Below are positions 21,883-32,236 of a stretch of DNA of 64,000 nt, piece after piece. Made by a program: the position numbers and the translations under genes. The stretch is from Saccharina japonica (Eukaryota; Sar; Phaeophyceae; Laminariales; Laminariaceae): positions 233,998 through 297,997 of the forward strand of contig MEHQ01003415.1 in the NCBI GenBank assembly GCA_008828725.1, given 5' to 3'. The notes below the pieces were generated by a model that had not been told where the DNA came from, ran no database searches, and was given only the letters and a program-made list of their open reading frames with translations. The stretch's first letter is position 1, and every line of letters starts with the position of its first letter.

Positions 21883-24481
21883 CCTCTACCCTACCCTCTA
21901 CCCCCCCCCGCTTCGCGCTTGGTGCAAGCAATGCCTGCCTGGTTGGTGACAACCCAGCGTGTTCCGTCCCGGCGTTGTAGGGATGCGAGGGAGGGTCTAT
22001 GGTCATTCGACTACGACGGCCATGCACGACATGAGTACCCCCCCCTCCCCATCCTCCTCCTCCTCCTCCCCCCCCTCCTCCTCCTCCTCCTCCTCCTCTT
22101 CCTCCTCCTTCTTCTCCTCCTTTGATAAATAGACGTACAAAATGCTTCTCCTTCCCCTCCCCTTCCTCCCGCCTTTTTATGCCCTCCGCCCTTCTTCACC
22201 CGTATGTCGGTGAGAGTCAGGGTTGGGTTCGCGGGCGTCTCGCTAAAGATGAGCTTCGTGTTCGGTCGGATGGCAGCCTTCACGATTCTCGGGAGAGCGC
22301 AACATCTCTGCACGGTCCCGGAAATCGACGAAGCTGAAGGTTATGCCGAGGTCCGAGAACATCACCCTCGCCACTCGGTTCGTGCCCCCGTACGAGCACT
22401 CCGTGATCACGCAGTGGTCGCCTGTTTTTATTATCGTCGTTTTTATTTTGTTTTAGTCGGGCGTTCAAAAAGCAAGGAGACATTTTTCCAGCGGGGCAAG
22501 GGTGTTACTCAGTAGAGGATGTATATAACATATGTATATTATATATATTATATATATATTATATATATTATATATATGTATAGTGTACCCGTCGTAGCCG
22601 GTGTGTTGGTGGGCGTACCGAGCTTGCCGAAGCGTCGGGTCGCCGGTATAGGGGGCTTCGTACCGAACCATATACAAATACCGGAGTGTTCGGCAGGGTA
22701 TTCAGGCCGTACCGAACCTTACCGGAGACTTTCGTAGGGTATTTACCGAGCAAATACCCCCTGTATACGTTGGTGCGGACCCTACTGAACACACCAGACC
22801 GGGCTAATCGGATGGTGGTGGTGGTGGTAGTGGTGGTGGTGGTGGAAAAGTGGTGGTGGAAAAGTGGTCGACTATACAGTAACAGCAAAAAAGTGATAAG
22901 ATGATATCTTCTACCGCGAGGACGACAGAGATGGGAGCAGCCCAGCGATAACAAAGCCCAAAATACGTGTCGCCCCAATTCTATTCATGCCACCGGGATG
23001 AAGGCATCACGCCCCCCCCGCTCGCTGTTCAGTCAACAAACAACACGGCGAAAATGCATCAATCTGATTCGTTTTTACTAAATAGCACGGTGGCCACCTC
23101 TCCAGCCTCTATATTTGAAAAAAAAAACACACACACACAGCTGTGAAATCAAGGATTTCGTCGAAATTCATCTTTGCTACGTAGCTGAGTGGGATACTTC
23201 GATCGCGCATAGGTATACTCCAGCCCCTATATACACGCTACACACGAGGGGAGAAAAAAATGCCCAGAAGCGGCGGCGTACCCATGGCGGTTCACAACTG
23301 CACCACTGGACTGACCGAACCCGTTCACGCCTCGTGGCCTTCACCTCGAACAATGCATACTACAAACAGGCACTCGATTCTCGACTCGCCCCGAAGGCAA
23401 ACCGAGACAGTACCTGTTCTGCCACACACACACAAACTTCACACGACCCACACAAGGTCCTATAATATCCATGCGTAAACTTACAAACCAAAAGGCCACG
23501 CCCAACGGCTGCGAAAAAGCCGCCTTAGTGAGTACCACAGGATGCGAGGTTCTACGAGTATGGTCATACGACTACTACGGCCATGCACGGCATGAATAAC
23601 CCCCCCCTAACCCGCCCCCACTCTGTTCTGCCCTGCCCTGGTCCAAACCCATCAAGGTTTGCCCGAACCAGCGACCGCGCTTGCTAAGAGCTTAAGAGTT
23701 TCAAAAATCAGAAACCATAGTATACAGCGTGAACCATCCGCCAAAGCAGAGTGTCGGTTTTCAGGAAGACCGACGAAGTCGTCTATACAGCGTCAAGGGT
23801 TATAACAGCTTCGAGGACGACCGACAAGATCGTTTACACAGCGTAAAACGTCCGCCAAGTCTCATCACCGGCTTTCAGAAAGGCCGATGAAACCGTCTAT
23901 ATACAGCGTAAAACATCCGCCAAAAGGAATCCCGCGTACCGGCTTTTGAAAAAAGGCCGACGAAATCGGACACGCAGAGTAAAACATCTGACAACGGAAC
24001 CTATTTATACCAGCTTTCAGGAAAACCGACGAAATCGAATATATAGCATACCCGTACTCGGACGGCGAAAAGCATTTGCCAAATCGATAGGATATTCTGT
24101 CAATACCGTCTTCGAGAAAGGCGCTCGAACTCGCAAACACACAGCGTAAAAAACATCCGCCAAAAGGACATCACCAGTTTTCAGGAAGGTCGACGAAATA
24201 AAAATAAACAAGCGTGAAAAAACATCCACCAAAGGATTTTTATTACTGCATCCGGTGAACCCGTCAACAGTTCCCACAAAAAAACATCCACCAAAACAAA
24301 TTATAGCTGCAACCGTGCAACCCACCAACACTTCCAACCAAAAACAAAATCCCCTTACCGGCTTTAAGGAAGGCCGACATCACAGTCACCGTGGCAGCCA
24401 TGCCGGTCGCGACGCAGCACGCCCCCGCCGCCCCCTCCAACCCCGCCACCTTCGCCTCCAGCGCAGAAACCGTGGGGTTGG
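15578..24481 (-). CDS. PLP-dependent Cys/Met-metabolism enzyme (gamma-lyase / trans-sulfuration family), seven 3' exons
   Basis: The exons, in coding order, are 24481-24359, 22421-22200, 21041-20931, 20222-20104, 18623-18512, 17285-17041 and 15680-15578 (stop). All have GT-AG borders and matching phases, except one frame break inside 22421-22200. Family signatures in order are NPTVSALEAKVAGLEGA, TECSYGGTNRV, the IRPNTKLIFSETPANPT strand, DSTFATP, the PLP-lysine segment SLTKFYDGHNVTVGGA, ENLGATESILTCPAVMTHA and the C-terminal GITDGFVRVSCGVEDTEDL. These fit cystathionine gamma-lyase, methionine gamma-lyase or cystathionine gamma-synthase, which cleave or form C-gamma-S bonds with pyridoxal phosphate; which reaction cannot be told from sequence alone. 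With the N-terminal exon at 32131-32236 about 380 residues are recovered. The exon that should carry the Tyr-Ser-Arg motif just before NPTV was not found. Confidence 0.9.
15692..16032. repeat. Intronic minisatellite (GATGGGATGGGTA-type)
   Basis: About 340 bp of degenerate GATGGGATGGGTAAGATGGG units fill the 3'-most part of the last intron of the PLP enzyme gene. The repeat ends about 12 bp before the splice acceptor at 15682-15681. On the coding strand it forms a C/T-rich tract that could serve as the polypyrimidine stretch. Confidence 0.9.
16226..16335. repeat. 21-bp minisatellite
   Basis: About five tandem units of the form AATGGCCTGGATGTGCTTGGA lie in the same intron. They create spurious long open frames on both strands. 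Confidence 0.85.
16898..16928. repeat. Poly-C tract (31 bp)
   Basis: A pure C homopolymer in the intron, followed about 60 bp later by a run of about 21 A. Both are likely sites of sequencing length error. Confidence 0.9.
18010..18117. mobile_element. Short dispersed element B (poly-C/poly-G tailed), copy
   Basis: Contains CATGGCCGTAGTCGTATGAC, CCTCGCATCCCTACAATGCC and GGGTTTTCACCGACCAGGCA, the core shared by copies at 21910, 25755, 50240, 50478, 50985, 51214 and 61000. In this orientation the copy is preceded by a G-run. It is non-coding and SINE-sized. It lies in an intron of the PLP enzyme gene. Confidence 0.75.
18821..19219. mobile_element. Tandem pair of palindromic hairpin MITEs
   Basis: Two 173-bp copies (18821-18993 and 19047-19219) are virtually identical and 226 bp apart. 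Each begins with a near-perfect palindrome of 112 bp whose ends are ATCCCACACTAATTCCAAGT and CTTAGACTTAGTGTGGGAT, with GTTTGTCCCCAAAAACGGGG inside. A TTAAGGGGTTGAGGGGTTAA tail follows. The structure would fold into a long hairpin. Diverged relatives of the CCCACACTAA / GTTTGTCCC ends occur near 7670, 7860 and 34376. Confidence 0.85.
19939..20025. repeat. Dispersed element C (A-rich head, MSFDEILDL antisense), copy 1
   Basis: A run of A is followed by GAGATCGAGGATTTCGTCGA and ATACTTCGATCGCGC. Read on the minus strand it encodes a peptide KYHTQLAKMSFDEILDL, followed by a T-run. Two further copies lie at 23106 and 36000. This copy lies in an intron, about 80 bp downstream (in gene sense) of an exon of the PLP enzyme. 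Confidence 0.7.
21107..21344. other. Assembly gap (238 N)
   Basis: A run of N is preceded by a G-run and lies in the intron between PLP-enzyme exons 22200-22421 and 20931-21041. Exon phases on both sides fit each other, so no exon needs to be hidden here. Confidence 0.97.
21842..21881. repeat. Poly-C tract (40 bp)
   Basis: A pure C run close to dispersed element B. More C-rich and CTC-type simple repeats follow at 22040-22120. Confidence 0.9.
21910..22047. mobile_element. Dispersed element B, reverse-orientation copy with C-tail
   Basis: It reads GGTGCAAGCAATGCCTGCCT, CCGTCCCGGCGTTGTAGGGA, ACGACATGAGTACC and then a C-rich tail. This orientation shows that the homopolymer is at the 3' end of the element. 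Confidence 0.75.
22291..22293 (-). other. Frame break in a PLP-enzyme exon
   Basis: The exon 22421-22200 starts in the frame giving DHCVITECSYGGTNRVARVM and ends in the +1 frame giving RIVKAAIRPNTKLIFSE; both segments are clearly family sequence. The exon is 222 bp where the flanking phases require one base fewer. One surplus C in the CCC at 22293-22291 (minus strand) would explain it, as a base-call error or a real frameshift. Confidence 0.8.
22513..22866. repeat. AT microsatellite, GTACCGAA-rich block and GGT microsatellite
   Basis: TATATATTA repeats (about 22520-22580) are followed by a block rich in TACCGAACC/GGTATTT motifs and a GGT/GGA triplet run (about 22813-22866). All of it is intronic to the PLP enzyme gene. 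Confidence 0.75.
23106..23213. repeat. Dispersed element C, copy 2
   Basis: TATATTTG, an A-run and a CA microsatellite precede AAGGATTTCGTCGAAATTCA and GGGATACTTCGATCGCGCAT. The antisense peptide frame is broken here by a small insertion around CTACGTAG. Confidence 0.7.
23535..23600. mobile_element. Dispersed element B, partial copy
   Basis: GGATGCGAGGTTCTACGAGT, TCATACGACTACTACGGCCA and CATGAATAACCCCCCCC match the 3' half of the element with its C-tail. Confidence 0.6.
23700..24358 (-). repeat. Intronic tandem array resembling the adjacent exon/splice-donor junction
   Basis: About eight diverged units of 60-90 bp. In coding sense each carries TCGTCGGCCTTTCTGAAAGC followed by CGGTGATG and GGCGGATGTTTTACGCTGTG. 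The end of the adjoining PLP-enzyme exon reads ATGTCGGCCTTCCTTAAAGC and is then spliced at CG|GTAAGG. The array begins directly at that donor, and several units keep a GT at the equivalent position. Confidence 0.75.
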
Positions 24482-25199
24482 CTGTGCGCGAATACGAAAA
24501 GCCCTTGTCCTGCGATTCGTTTAAAAAAAATAGGGACGGATGGTGTAGCGTGATTTCGGGAGGCGAGGTGCAAAAAGCAGACAGGTCTCGGAAGGCTTAA
24601 AAAAAAAGTGTTTTATTTTTTTGGTTGCCGGGGTTGGCAAACTCAGACATTGGGAGGTCAAAACCGTTACATGTTTTGCCTTGAACAAACTGCGAAAATT
24701 CCTCCATAACATGCACAACACGAACGACCAAAAGCCACCTGAGCCAAAAGTGCCAGCTTGAGACTTCGTGCCAAATGGTGTTCCCAGGAATCGGTGGAAA
24801 GTAGCCGTGTGCCACATCGAACACCCCCCTCCCCCCTCCTCCCCCCGTGAGTACAAGCACCGTTCACTATCGAACTCCCTTCCCCGTTAACTCGAGCAGC
24901 ACCCCCCCCCCAGCCCCCCAGTGAGTACGAGTACCCGGAACGAGTACCCGGACAACACAGGAGGCGCTGAAGGGAGTTGAAGGAACAGACCGCATCGCAT
25001 CGCACGGCACGGCATCGCACCGCGCCGCCGGAAGTCAATTTCAACCGGCCTCGCTTTTGAAGCTGGTGTCATATTCGTTCCGCAGAAGGACGGGGGGGGG
25101 GCTGTTGTGGTTGATTGGGTGCTGAGTTCTGGAGGGCCAACATCAGAAAGTCACTGAATTAACAATCGCGACAAACATGTATATACACAGCGGTGACGG

Positions 25200-25265
25200 T
25201 TTGAACTGACTCTCACCCCGCCTCGCTTCAAGGTGCCGGTAAATAACTCGGCCTTAAAGTCGTGT
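25200..25265 (-). other. Possible small exon or decoy in the PLP-enzyme intron
   Basis: On the minus strand TTTAAG is followed by a frame reading AELFTGTLKRGG and a GTGAGAG donor. It does not look like the expected Tyr-Ser-Arg exon of the family and its phase cannot be tied to the neighbours, so I do not assign it to the gene. Confidence 0.15.
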
Positions 25266-25754
25266 ATCCAGGAGCACACGAAAAAAAAAGAAAAAAAAAA
25301 GGAAACGACTTGCCCTCCTTCCCCAAATGTCAGAATGAGAAACAAACCAGAATGGTGAGATTTCTGGTAAAATCTAAAAAAAGACAGCTTTTTTTAAGGA
25401 ATTACATTTACGTGGCTTTCGTAAAAACCGCCCCCGTATCTGGGACTCAAAAATAACTTGGGGCGCCATATTTTTTTTTCTCGCTGTCGCACAAGTATAT
25501 ATACCAGGTACCAGGTGCCTTATCTGTCATTTTCGTTAAGCACGAGCAGATTTTACCCCCCAACCCCTTTTTGACCGTTGGAAATCAAAATTCAACTCGT
25601 ACAAAAAGGTTGTCAAAAACGAGGCACCACGGGGACTTCTCCCCCGTCGCTTTCGCACACGCCTTTTTGGTGCACGCGCAGTAAAAAAAAAAAGAAGAAA
25701 AAAAAAAAAGGAAGAGGCGGAGTTTTGCCGGCGGAAATACAGCCAGGGTGGCAT

Positions 25755-25866
25755 GGGGTGTACTTCATTTTCATGCATGGCCGTAATCGTATGACCGTAG
25801 ACCCTCGCACCCCTACAATGCCGGGACAGAGCATGACGGGTTTTCACCGACCAGGCAGACATTGCT
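25755..25866. mobile_element. Dispersed element B, copy
   Basis: TTCATTTTCATGCATGGCCG through GTTTTCACCGACCAGGCAGA; nearly identical to the 18010 copy. A-rich tracts with interspersed G (25681-25712) lie upstream. Confidence 0.75.
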
Positions 25867-25899
25867 AGCCCCAAGCCTTGCGAAGCGCCGTGGGGGGCG

Positions 25900-28124
25900 C
25901 AAAGCAATGACGATCAGTCAACACAAGAAAAGGACGTGTGGTTTTATCGCGAAAATAGAGCCAGGGCAGCAAGCGGGGGCCGCATACCAACGACAATCAT
26001 AAACCATTAACCATCCGGTTACGAATCCGCGGAATCCGTCCGGCTTAAGTCTATATGTTCACGACGAAAAACCGTGTAGCATCAACTGGTCGTAACTGGA
26101 ACCTAGTAGGCCAGTCAGCTCGGGCCAGTTGACAATTTCGCCGCGGATTATACATATGAGGTGTAATATGTATATTATAGAGCGTGGGTTGGCGATAATT
26201 GTTGTCGAAGATACTCCGTTTGGTCCGTAGTTCAAGTTGCACTTCGCGCTGGCTAGTGAGGCTGAGTACAAGCACTGAGTACAAGCACAACAACAAAGAC
26301 AACAACGACATCAACAGCAACAACAACAGAACGAAACGGGTAGACCTTGCACACATATATAGCCAACGACCAAAAAAAAAAATAATAATAATACATGCTC
26401 CTCCATGGAAAGCTTCACAAAAACAATTCCCTCCGTCCTATACATATCTACGTTAGGGCAATGAAATGTCCCATCTAGGCTAATCAATCCTTCAGTGGTT
26501 CCCGGAAACTGGGGGGGTCGCTTCAAGTTTCCAAATGAGGCATTCTCCAGCTAGCTCGGAGCTTCCGGAGGGTCCGTCGACGAGGCAACGAACACCAACA
26601 AAAAAAAAACTTCCACGGAGGGCCGACCGCGCGGCTCAGGCGAGGTGGTACCAGCAGGGACCAACGCGGGACAGCGGGGTAGCGACAGCTCCACCCAAGA
26701 ACACGCGACATCCCTTACATGTTGCCATGTTCTATGTTCCCAAGGCACACCGGTGTGCCTTCGGTACAGACGACACCGGTTCGCGTAGTTTAAGCCGCGC
26801 ATGTGATGAGCATGCCTACATGCATGCATATCGCATACATGTATGTGCATGTCGCATACATACAAAAGTACGCGATGTTGTGTCGTTAAGTGAAAAACTC
26901 GGAAGAGTCAGCTGTTGCGCCTCCCGAGACGCGGGGAAAGCGTTGCTCGGACAGGACAGGACAGGCCAGGGCAGGGTAGGGCGGGGCGGGGCGGGGCGGG
27001 ACAGGACGAAGAGCACAAGCAAGCGCGCTGCATACTTTCGAACCCGTCGCATGCTCGCACTACGTTTATTATTACAAGTACAGCCGTTGCCGCTGTTCCT
27101 TGCCAGCCACCGCAACCCAAGCCTACGCATGTACGAGTAGGATCATGTGTGCGAGATCGTGCTGATGTCACGGCACAATACATACAGAGTACTGCAGGAA
27201 TACATTACCGTACGAGTAGCATTAGGCGTACTGACTGTAGTTATGAACCTGCTTTATCTGTGAAAAAACGACACATCTTGTGTGTATGAAACTACAAGGA
27301 CAACGAGGTGAGAAAGCCAGCGATGCGGTCCAACACCTATGATACAACCACATTACACAATACAGGTACACAAAGCTGCAGATACTGCGGCAAAGTCACT
27401 GCTCGTATACCAGTGCCTAACATTAACAGAAAGCGGCCTGTAAATCAGCGTGTGTTGTAGGTGTGTGTTCTTCACATTAAACCGTTATTTCAGTAGGTCA
27501 ATCTCAAGCCGTTTGACCGTTACCATCTGCTGCCACTTGCTACGACTTGGCTGCAAGCTGACAACTTGACGTGTTGATTCTTGGTTGGTTGGTTGATGTT
27601 GGTGTTGGGTTGCTGGTGGTTGTTGGCGTTGTTGATGATGGTGTTGTAGTTGAGGTCCCTGTAATCTGGTACAGCAGTCGTAGTAGCACCAGGTCCTACA
27701 GGCTAGTACTACCAGGTATACACTACAAATATACATATATACGAGGTTTACGAGAGATGTTTATATCTGAGTGTATGTATGTACCCGGTATGTGATTCCG
27801 CACATATTTGATGAAGGCCCGGGACAGTAGTGGTCCCTCTATACGTAGTGCCGGCCAATTAGTTTCGGTTGCCCGCTAAAAGTGTCTGTGGAATCGCTTG
27901 GCACAGATGGGATTCACCAGTGTGGTAGTGTGCGGAGTAGTGCCGGTTGCCGCCGTAGCGCCGGTAATGCTGGCTATATATACCCTCAGCACGCTTCGAA
28001 AGAGCTGGCACTCGCAACAACCGAAGTGCACTGCTTGTTGTTATACTGGTGCTGGTACACAACAAATTGAGGGCGTACCGAACCTTACGGAGGAATTTGG
28101 TACATAACACGTGACGTGACACCC
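25900..28124. other. Intronic or intergenic stretch, no supported gene
   Basis: If the PLP-enzyme gene continues to 32-33 kb this is intron. It holds a G-rich pentamer repeat at 26941-27002 (GGACA / GGGGC units) and GTTG-rich simple sequence at about 27565-27650. The 201-codon plus-strand frame at 26535-27140 crosses the G-rich repeat and has no recognisable domain. Confidence 0.45.
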
Positions 28125-28828
28125 TTCGATTGATGTGTGTTTTTAACAACGAAACAGCCGAAATACACTGAGTGTTATGGTCCTTATCCGTATACCAGGT
28201 ATCATACAAGATGACTTTCACTTCAGAGTGCAGCAAACCTTCTCGCAATTACTGTAGGCTCCTGAGGATGTACTATTAATACATGTTACATATATATCAT
28301 ATGTACGGTACTTGGTTGTACCTTGTTCTTTTTCTACTACATACCAACATTTTGACGGGGGGGGGGGTTGTATTTTCGTGCGCTTGCCTCGGAGCGAAAC
28401 ATGTTGACGTATATAGGAACTGCAAAGTAGGTGTTGAATATCGTAACAAAAGGGTCTCTTTTGTATGACATGTGCGAGACCAGACAGGTGACAGGCATCA
28501 TTCCGGTGCTGGGTGAAGCCGAAGCAGTCTACTTGTATCATACCATACCTGGCACCAGGTGTAATACCTACCTGGTACTGACTTGGTACGTAAAGGGCAA
28601 AATATCAGGCACGAATATACAGCCAATATGTAGATGTAGATGCTGACACAATATGAACTACTGCTGCTGCTGCTGCGGTACCAGCCCTTGCGACAAGCGG
28701 AGCCGCCTTCTCCAAAATATTGTGAAAGTGATGGGGGTTTAGAATGGGATTCGGGGAATGTGGACACGCGGAAAAACAGCGAATGCGTCGAAAGACGGGA
28801 GGGTGCCGGAGGGTTGATATTATACCAG

Positions 28829-28910
28829 ACCGGACCTGGCTGGTACAGCGACCGGACCTGGCTGGTACAGCGACCGGACCTGGCTGGTACAGCGACCTGG
28901 CTGGTACAGC
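28829..28910. repeat. 22-bp minisatellite GACCGGACCTGGCTGGTACAGC
   Basis: About three to four tandem units. The same array appears at about 30838-30945 (inverted) and 31536-31640 because it lies inside the palindrome sub-block. Confidence 0.9.
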
Positions 28911-30242
28911 AGCAGTACGAGTACCTGGAATCCGTGGCACTGACCGTCAGGCCATCTCTTACGGATGGGTTATGAAAACTGAAAATGAACGTTTTTTTCG
29001 AGCGTCAAAACCAATTGAGAATTTTTCAGTTGGCTATCTTATCATGACCCAAGAATTGAAAATGATTTCTGGGCAGCAAGTTGTGACAAAAAGTGTACAG
29101 CAGCAGCAGTACGAGGAACGGTACTACTCGTACGAGTACTCGTATATACTCGTCGTACGCGAAAGCGCCTCCGAACTATTTCGCTGCCGCCCTGGACTAC
29201 GGGTGATCGACGTGTTCGTCGCACCGGAGCACGCAGCGCAGAAGCATTGTACCCGGCGGTGGCCGGGACAACGGAAAACACGACGGAGGGGTGTCGTTAA
29301 AAGTTGTGTTTTCCTCCTCCCTGTCTGTGTTCCTCGTTTAGTCGCAGCCTATAGGTCGCAGCTGCAAGGGCAGTCGAAAGGCTCTCGTGGCCGACACCAT
29401 CACAATCCGATCCCATCGCATTGTGGTGATGTCTGAGGCACGCGCGGGTGGGGAGTGTGGCACAGCAAGCAGCAGCAGCAGCAGTACACCTGTGTTGCTG
29501 CTTGCTTGGCAACAGACGCGGCTCGTACTCAACTGCAGCTGCCAGCTGCTGTTTGCGGTACATTTGTACGCGTGTTGCCTCCAACGATGTGTGGAAACCC
29601 ATATATTTCAAATCCAATCGCCAGTTTCAATCGTGATCTCGATCGGAAATGGGGCCCCATTTCCGAGTGGAGGCCGACTTGAAAGTGATAATTGAAAAAC
29701 TTGATCGGAAATGGGCCCACTTTCAACCCCGTAAGACACAGATGCTAACTTACAACTTTCGGAGAGATTATTCTGGATTTGAAACTTCAAAATCCCAAAG
29801 AAAGGGTTTCTACATATATTTCAGTTGGCGGCAGAGGGCGGGGAGACAACGTAAGTTTCCTGGGAGATCGGGCACCGTAGAGCTGGAGCCGCGCTCCGAT
29901 CACTCCATCTCAGATCCAGCGCTGGCTACCGCATCACGAAAGGACCATGTCGGCAGGAACGGGGACATGGCCGGAAGGCAAAGAGATGGCGATGGAAACG
30001 TGAGACCCAAGGCGTGCCATGCGAAACGAATGACTGCCATCGATGCACATAACTGTCGTAGAGTTGTTGAACTTGAACGCGATTTTTCCCTCTTTTGCTT
30101 CTGTTCTCCTCCACTGCATGCAGCGTTTGTGGCCCTGAGGTGGCACGAACACATGTGACTCTCATGATCCCGTGTAACCCTCTCGCTCGACTCTCTCGCA
30201 CCCGCCGTGGTGTCCGGAACTGCGTTGCTGTCGCGCTTGCAG

Positions 30243-30348
30243 CAAGTTTGTGCACGAGGGCGTAAACCCTGACAAGGAGAGCGGCGCTATCCTGACACCC
30301 ATCGTGCAATCGACTACATTTATTCAGCAATCTGTTGAAACTTACCTG
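30243..30348 (+). pseudogene. Inverted copy of the PLP-enzyme N-terminal exon
   Basis: This copy matches the exon at 32131-32236 but lies on the plus strand, in the left palindrome arm. It retains the acceptor (CTTGCAG), the open frame KFVHEGVNPDKESGAILTP and the CTG|GTGAGAG donor. It has no matching exons on its own strand, so it is an orphan created by the inverted duplication (or by misassembly). Confidence 0.75.
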
Positions 30349-32130
30349 GTGAGAGTTGGTTACATACCAGGTAGAGGTTGGACTTCTGATATTGGCGCGT
30401 AATGCGTAAGGCAACCCAGCAGACAGCCGTACGAGCACAGCAGCTGTGGCGTACGAGCAGTCACGGGCAGTGTGACACCACCACGACGCTCAACCTCACT
30501 CACAGAGATACTGCTGTTGTAGTACTGCTGTTGCTGCTGTACTCGTGCATTTTGTTGTAGGTACTCCAAGCAGTACGAGCAGCATTGTAGTTCTACGAAA
30601 GCAGTACCGCAGTACCAGGTGTCATAGCTGGTACCTCCACATCTAATCGCATACTCCTTGTACAGGTTCACGTTCATCGTGTCCTACTCCTCCTGTACCC
30701 GTTACATACCATGTGCTAGCTTTTTATATCGTAGCTGGCAACCTGGTACTCTCATTTGTGTACGAAGCGATCATTTTTAGTATCGATCTGCTCGGTCTGA
30801 CGGTCAGTGCCACGGATTCCAGGTACTCGTACTGCTGCTGTACCAGCCAGGTCGCTGTACCAGCCAGGTCCGGTCGCTGCACCAGCCAGGTCCGGTCGCT
30901 GTACCAGCCAGGTCCGGTCGCTGTACCAGCCAGGTCCGGTCTGGTATAATATCAACCCTCCGGCACCCTCCCGTCTTTCGACGCATTCGCTGTTTTTCCG
31001 CGTGTCCACATTCCCCGAATCCCATTCTAAACCCCCATCACTTTCACAATATTTTGGAGAAGGCGGCTCCGCTTGTCGCAAGGGCTGGTACCGCAGCAGC
31101 AGCAGTGGTTCATATTGTGTCAGCATCTACATCTACATATTGGCTGTATATTCGTGCCTGATATTTTGCCCTTTACGTACGAAGTCAGTACCAGGTAGGT
31201 ATTACACCTGGTGCCAGGTATGGTATGATACAAGTAGACGTCTACTTGTATCATACCATACCTGGCACCAGGTGTAATACCTACCTGGTACTGACTTCGT
31301 ACGTAAAGGGCAAAATATCAGGCACGAATATACAGCCAATATGTAGATGTAGATGCTGACACAATATGAACCACTGCTGCTGCTGCGGTACCAGCCCTTG
31401 CGACAAGCGGAGCCGCCTTCTCCAAAATATTGTGAAAGTGATGGGGGTTTAGAATGGGATTCGGGGAATGTGGACACGCGGAAAAACAGCGAATGCGTCG
31501 AAAGACGGGAGGGTGCCGGAGGGTTGATATTATACCAGACCGGACCTGGCTGGTACAGCGACCGGACCTGGCTGGTACAGCGACCGGACCTGGCTGGTGC
31601 AGCGACCGGACCTGGCTGGTACAGCGACCTGGCTGGTACAGCAGCAGTACGAGTACCTGGAATCCGTGGCACTGACCGTCAGACCGAGCAGATCGATACT
31701 AAAAATGATCGCTTCGTACACAAATGAGAGTACCAGGTTGCCAGCTACGATATAAAAAGCTAGCACATGGTATGTAACGGGTACAGGAGGAGTAGGACAC
31801 GATGAACGTGAACCTGTACAAGGAGTATGCGATTAGATGTGGAGGTACCAGCTATGACACCTGGTACTGCGGTACTGCTTTCGTAGAACTACAATGCTGC
31901 TCGTACTGCTTGGAGTACCTACAACAAAATGCACGAGTACAGCAGCAACAGCAGTACTACAACAGCAATATCTCTGTGAGTGAGGTTGAGCGTCGTGGTG
32001 GTGTCACACTGCCCGTGACTGCTCGTACGCCACAGCTGCTGTGCTCGTACGGCTGTCTGCTGGGTTGCCTTACGCATTACGCGCCAATATCAGAAGTCCA
32101 ACCTCTACCTGGTATGTAACCAACTCTCAC

Positions 32131-32236
32131 CAGGTAAGTTTCAACAGATTGCTGAATAAATGTAGTCGATTGCACGATGGGTGTCAGGATAGCGCCGCTC
32201 TCCTTGTCAGGGTTTACGCCCTCGTGCACAAACTTG
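32131..32236 (-). CDS. N-terminal exon of the PLP-dependent Cys/Met enzyme
   Basis: The 106-bp exon is bounded by CTTGCAG and CTG|GTGAGAG and encodes KFVHEGVNPDKESGAILTP followed by IVQSTTFIQQSVETYL. This is the standard start of the fold in this family (His-x-Gly...Pro-Ile-x-x-Ser-Thr-Thr-Phe). It is on the same strand as the exons at 24481-15578 and starts with one base completing a codon, so at least one upstream exon exists. A short exon joining it to NPTV (expected to contain Tyr-Ser-Arg) is missing, possibly lost where the right arm lacks 1210 bp. Confidence 0.8.

Noticed and set aside
22511..22585. AT-rich tract as a possible origin or promoter
   Set aside because: It is a simple TATATATTA microsatellite within an intron.
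31353..31727. Repeated 124-codon ORF present in both palindrome arms
   Set aside because: Its repetition comes from the inverted duplication and the 22-bp minisatellite, not from a gene family; no domain is present.
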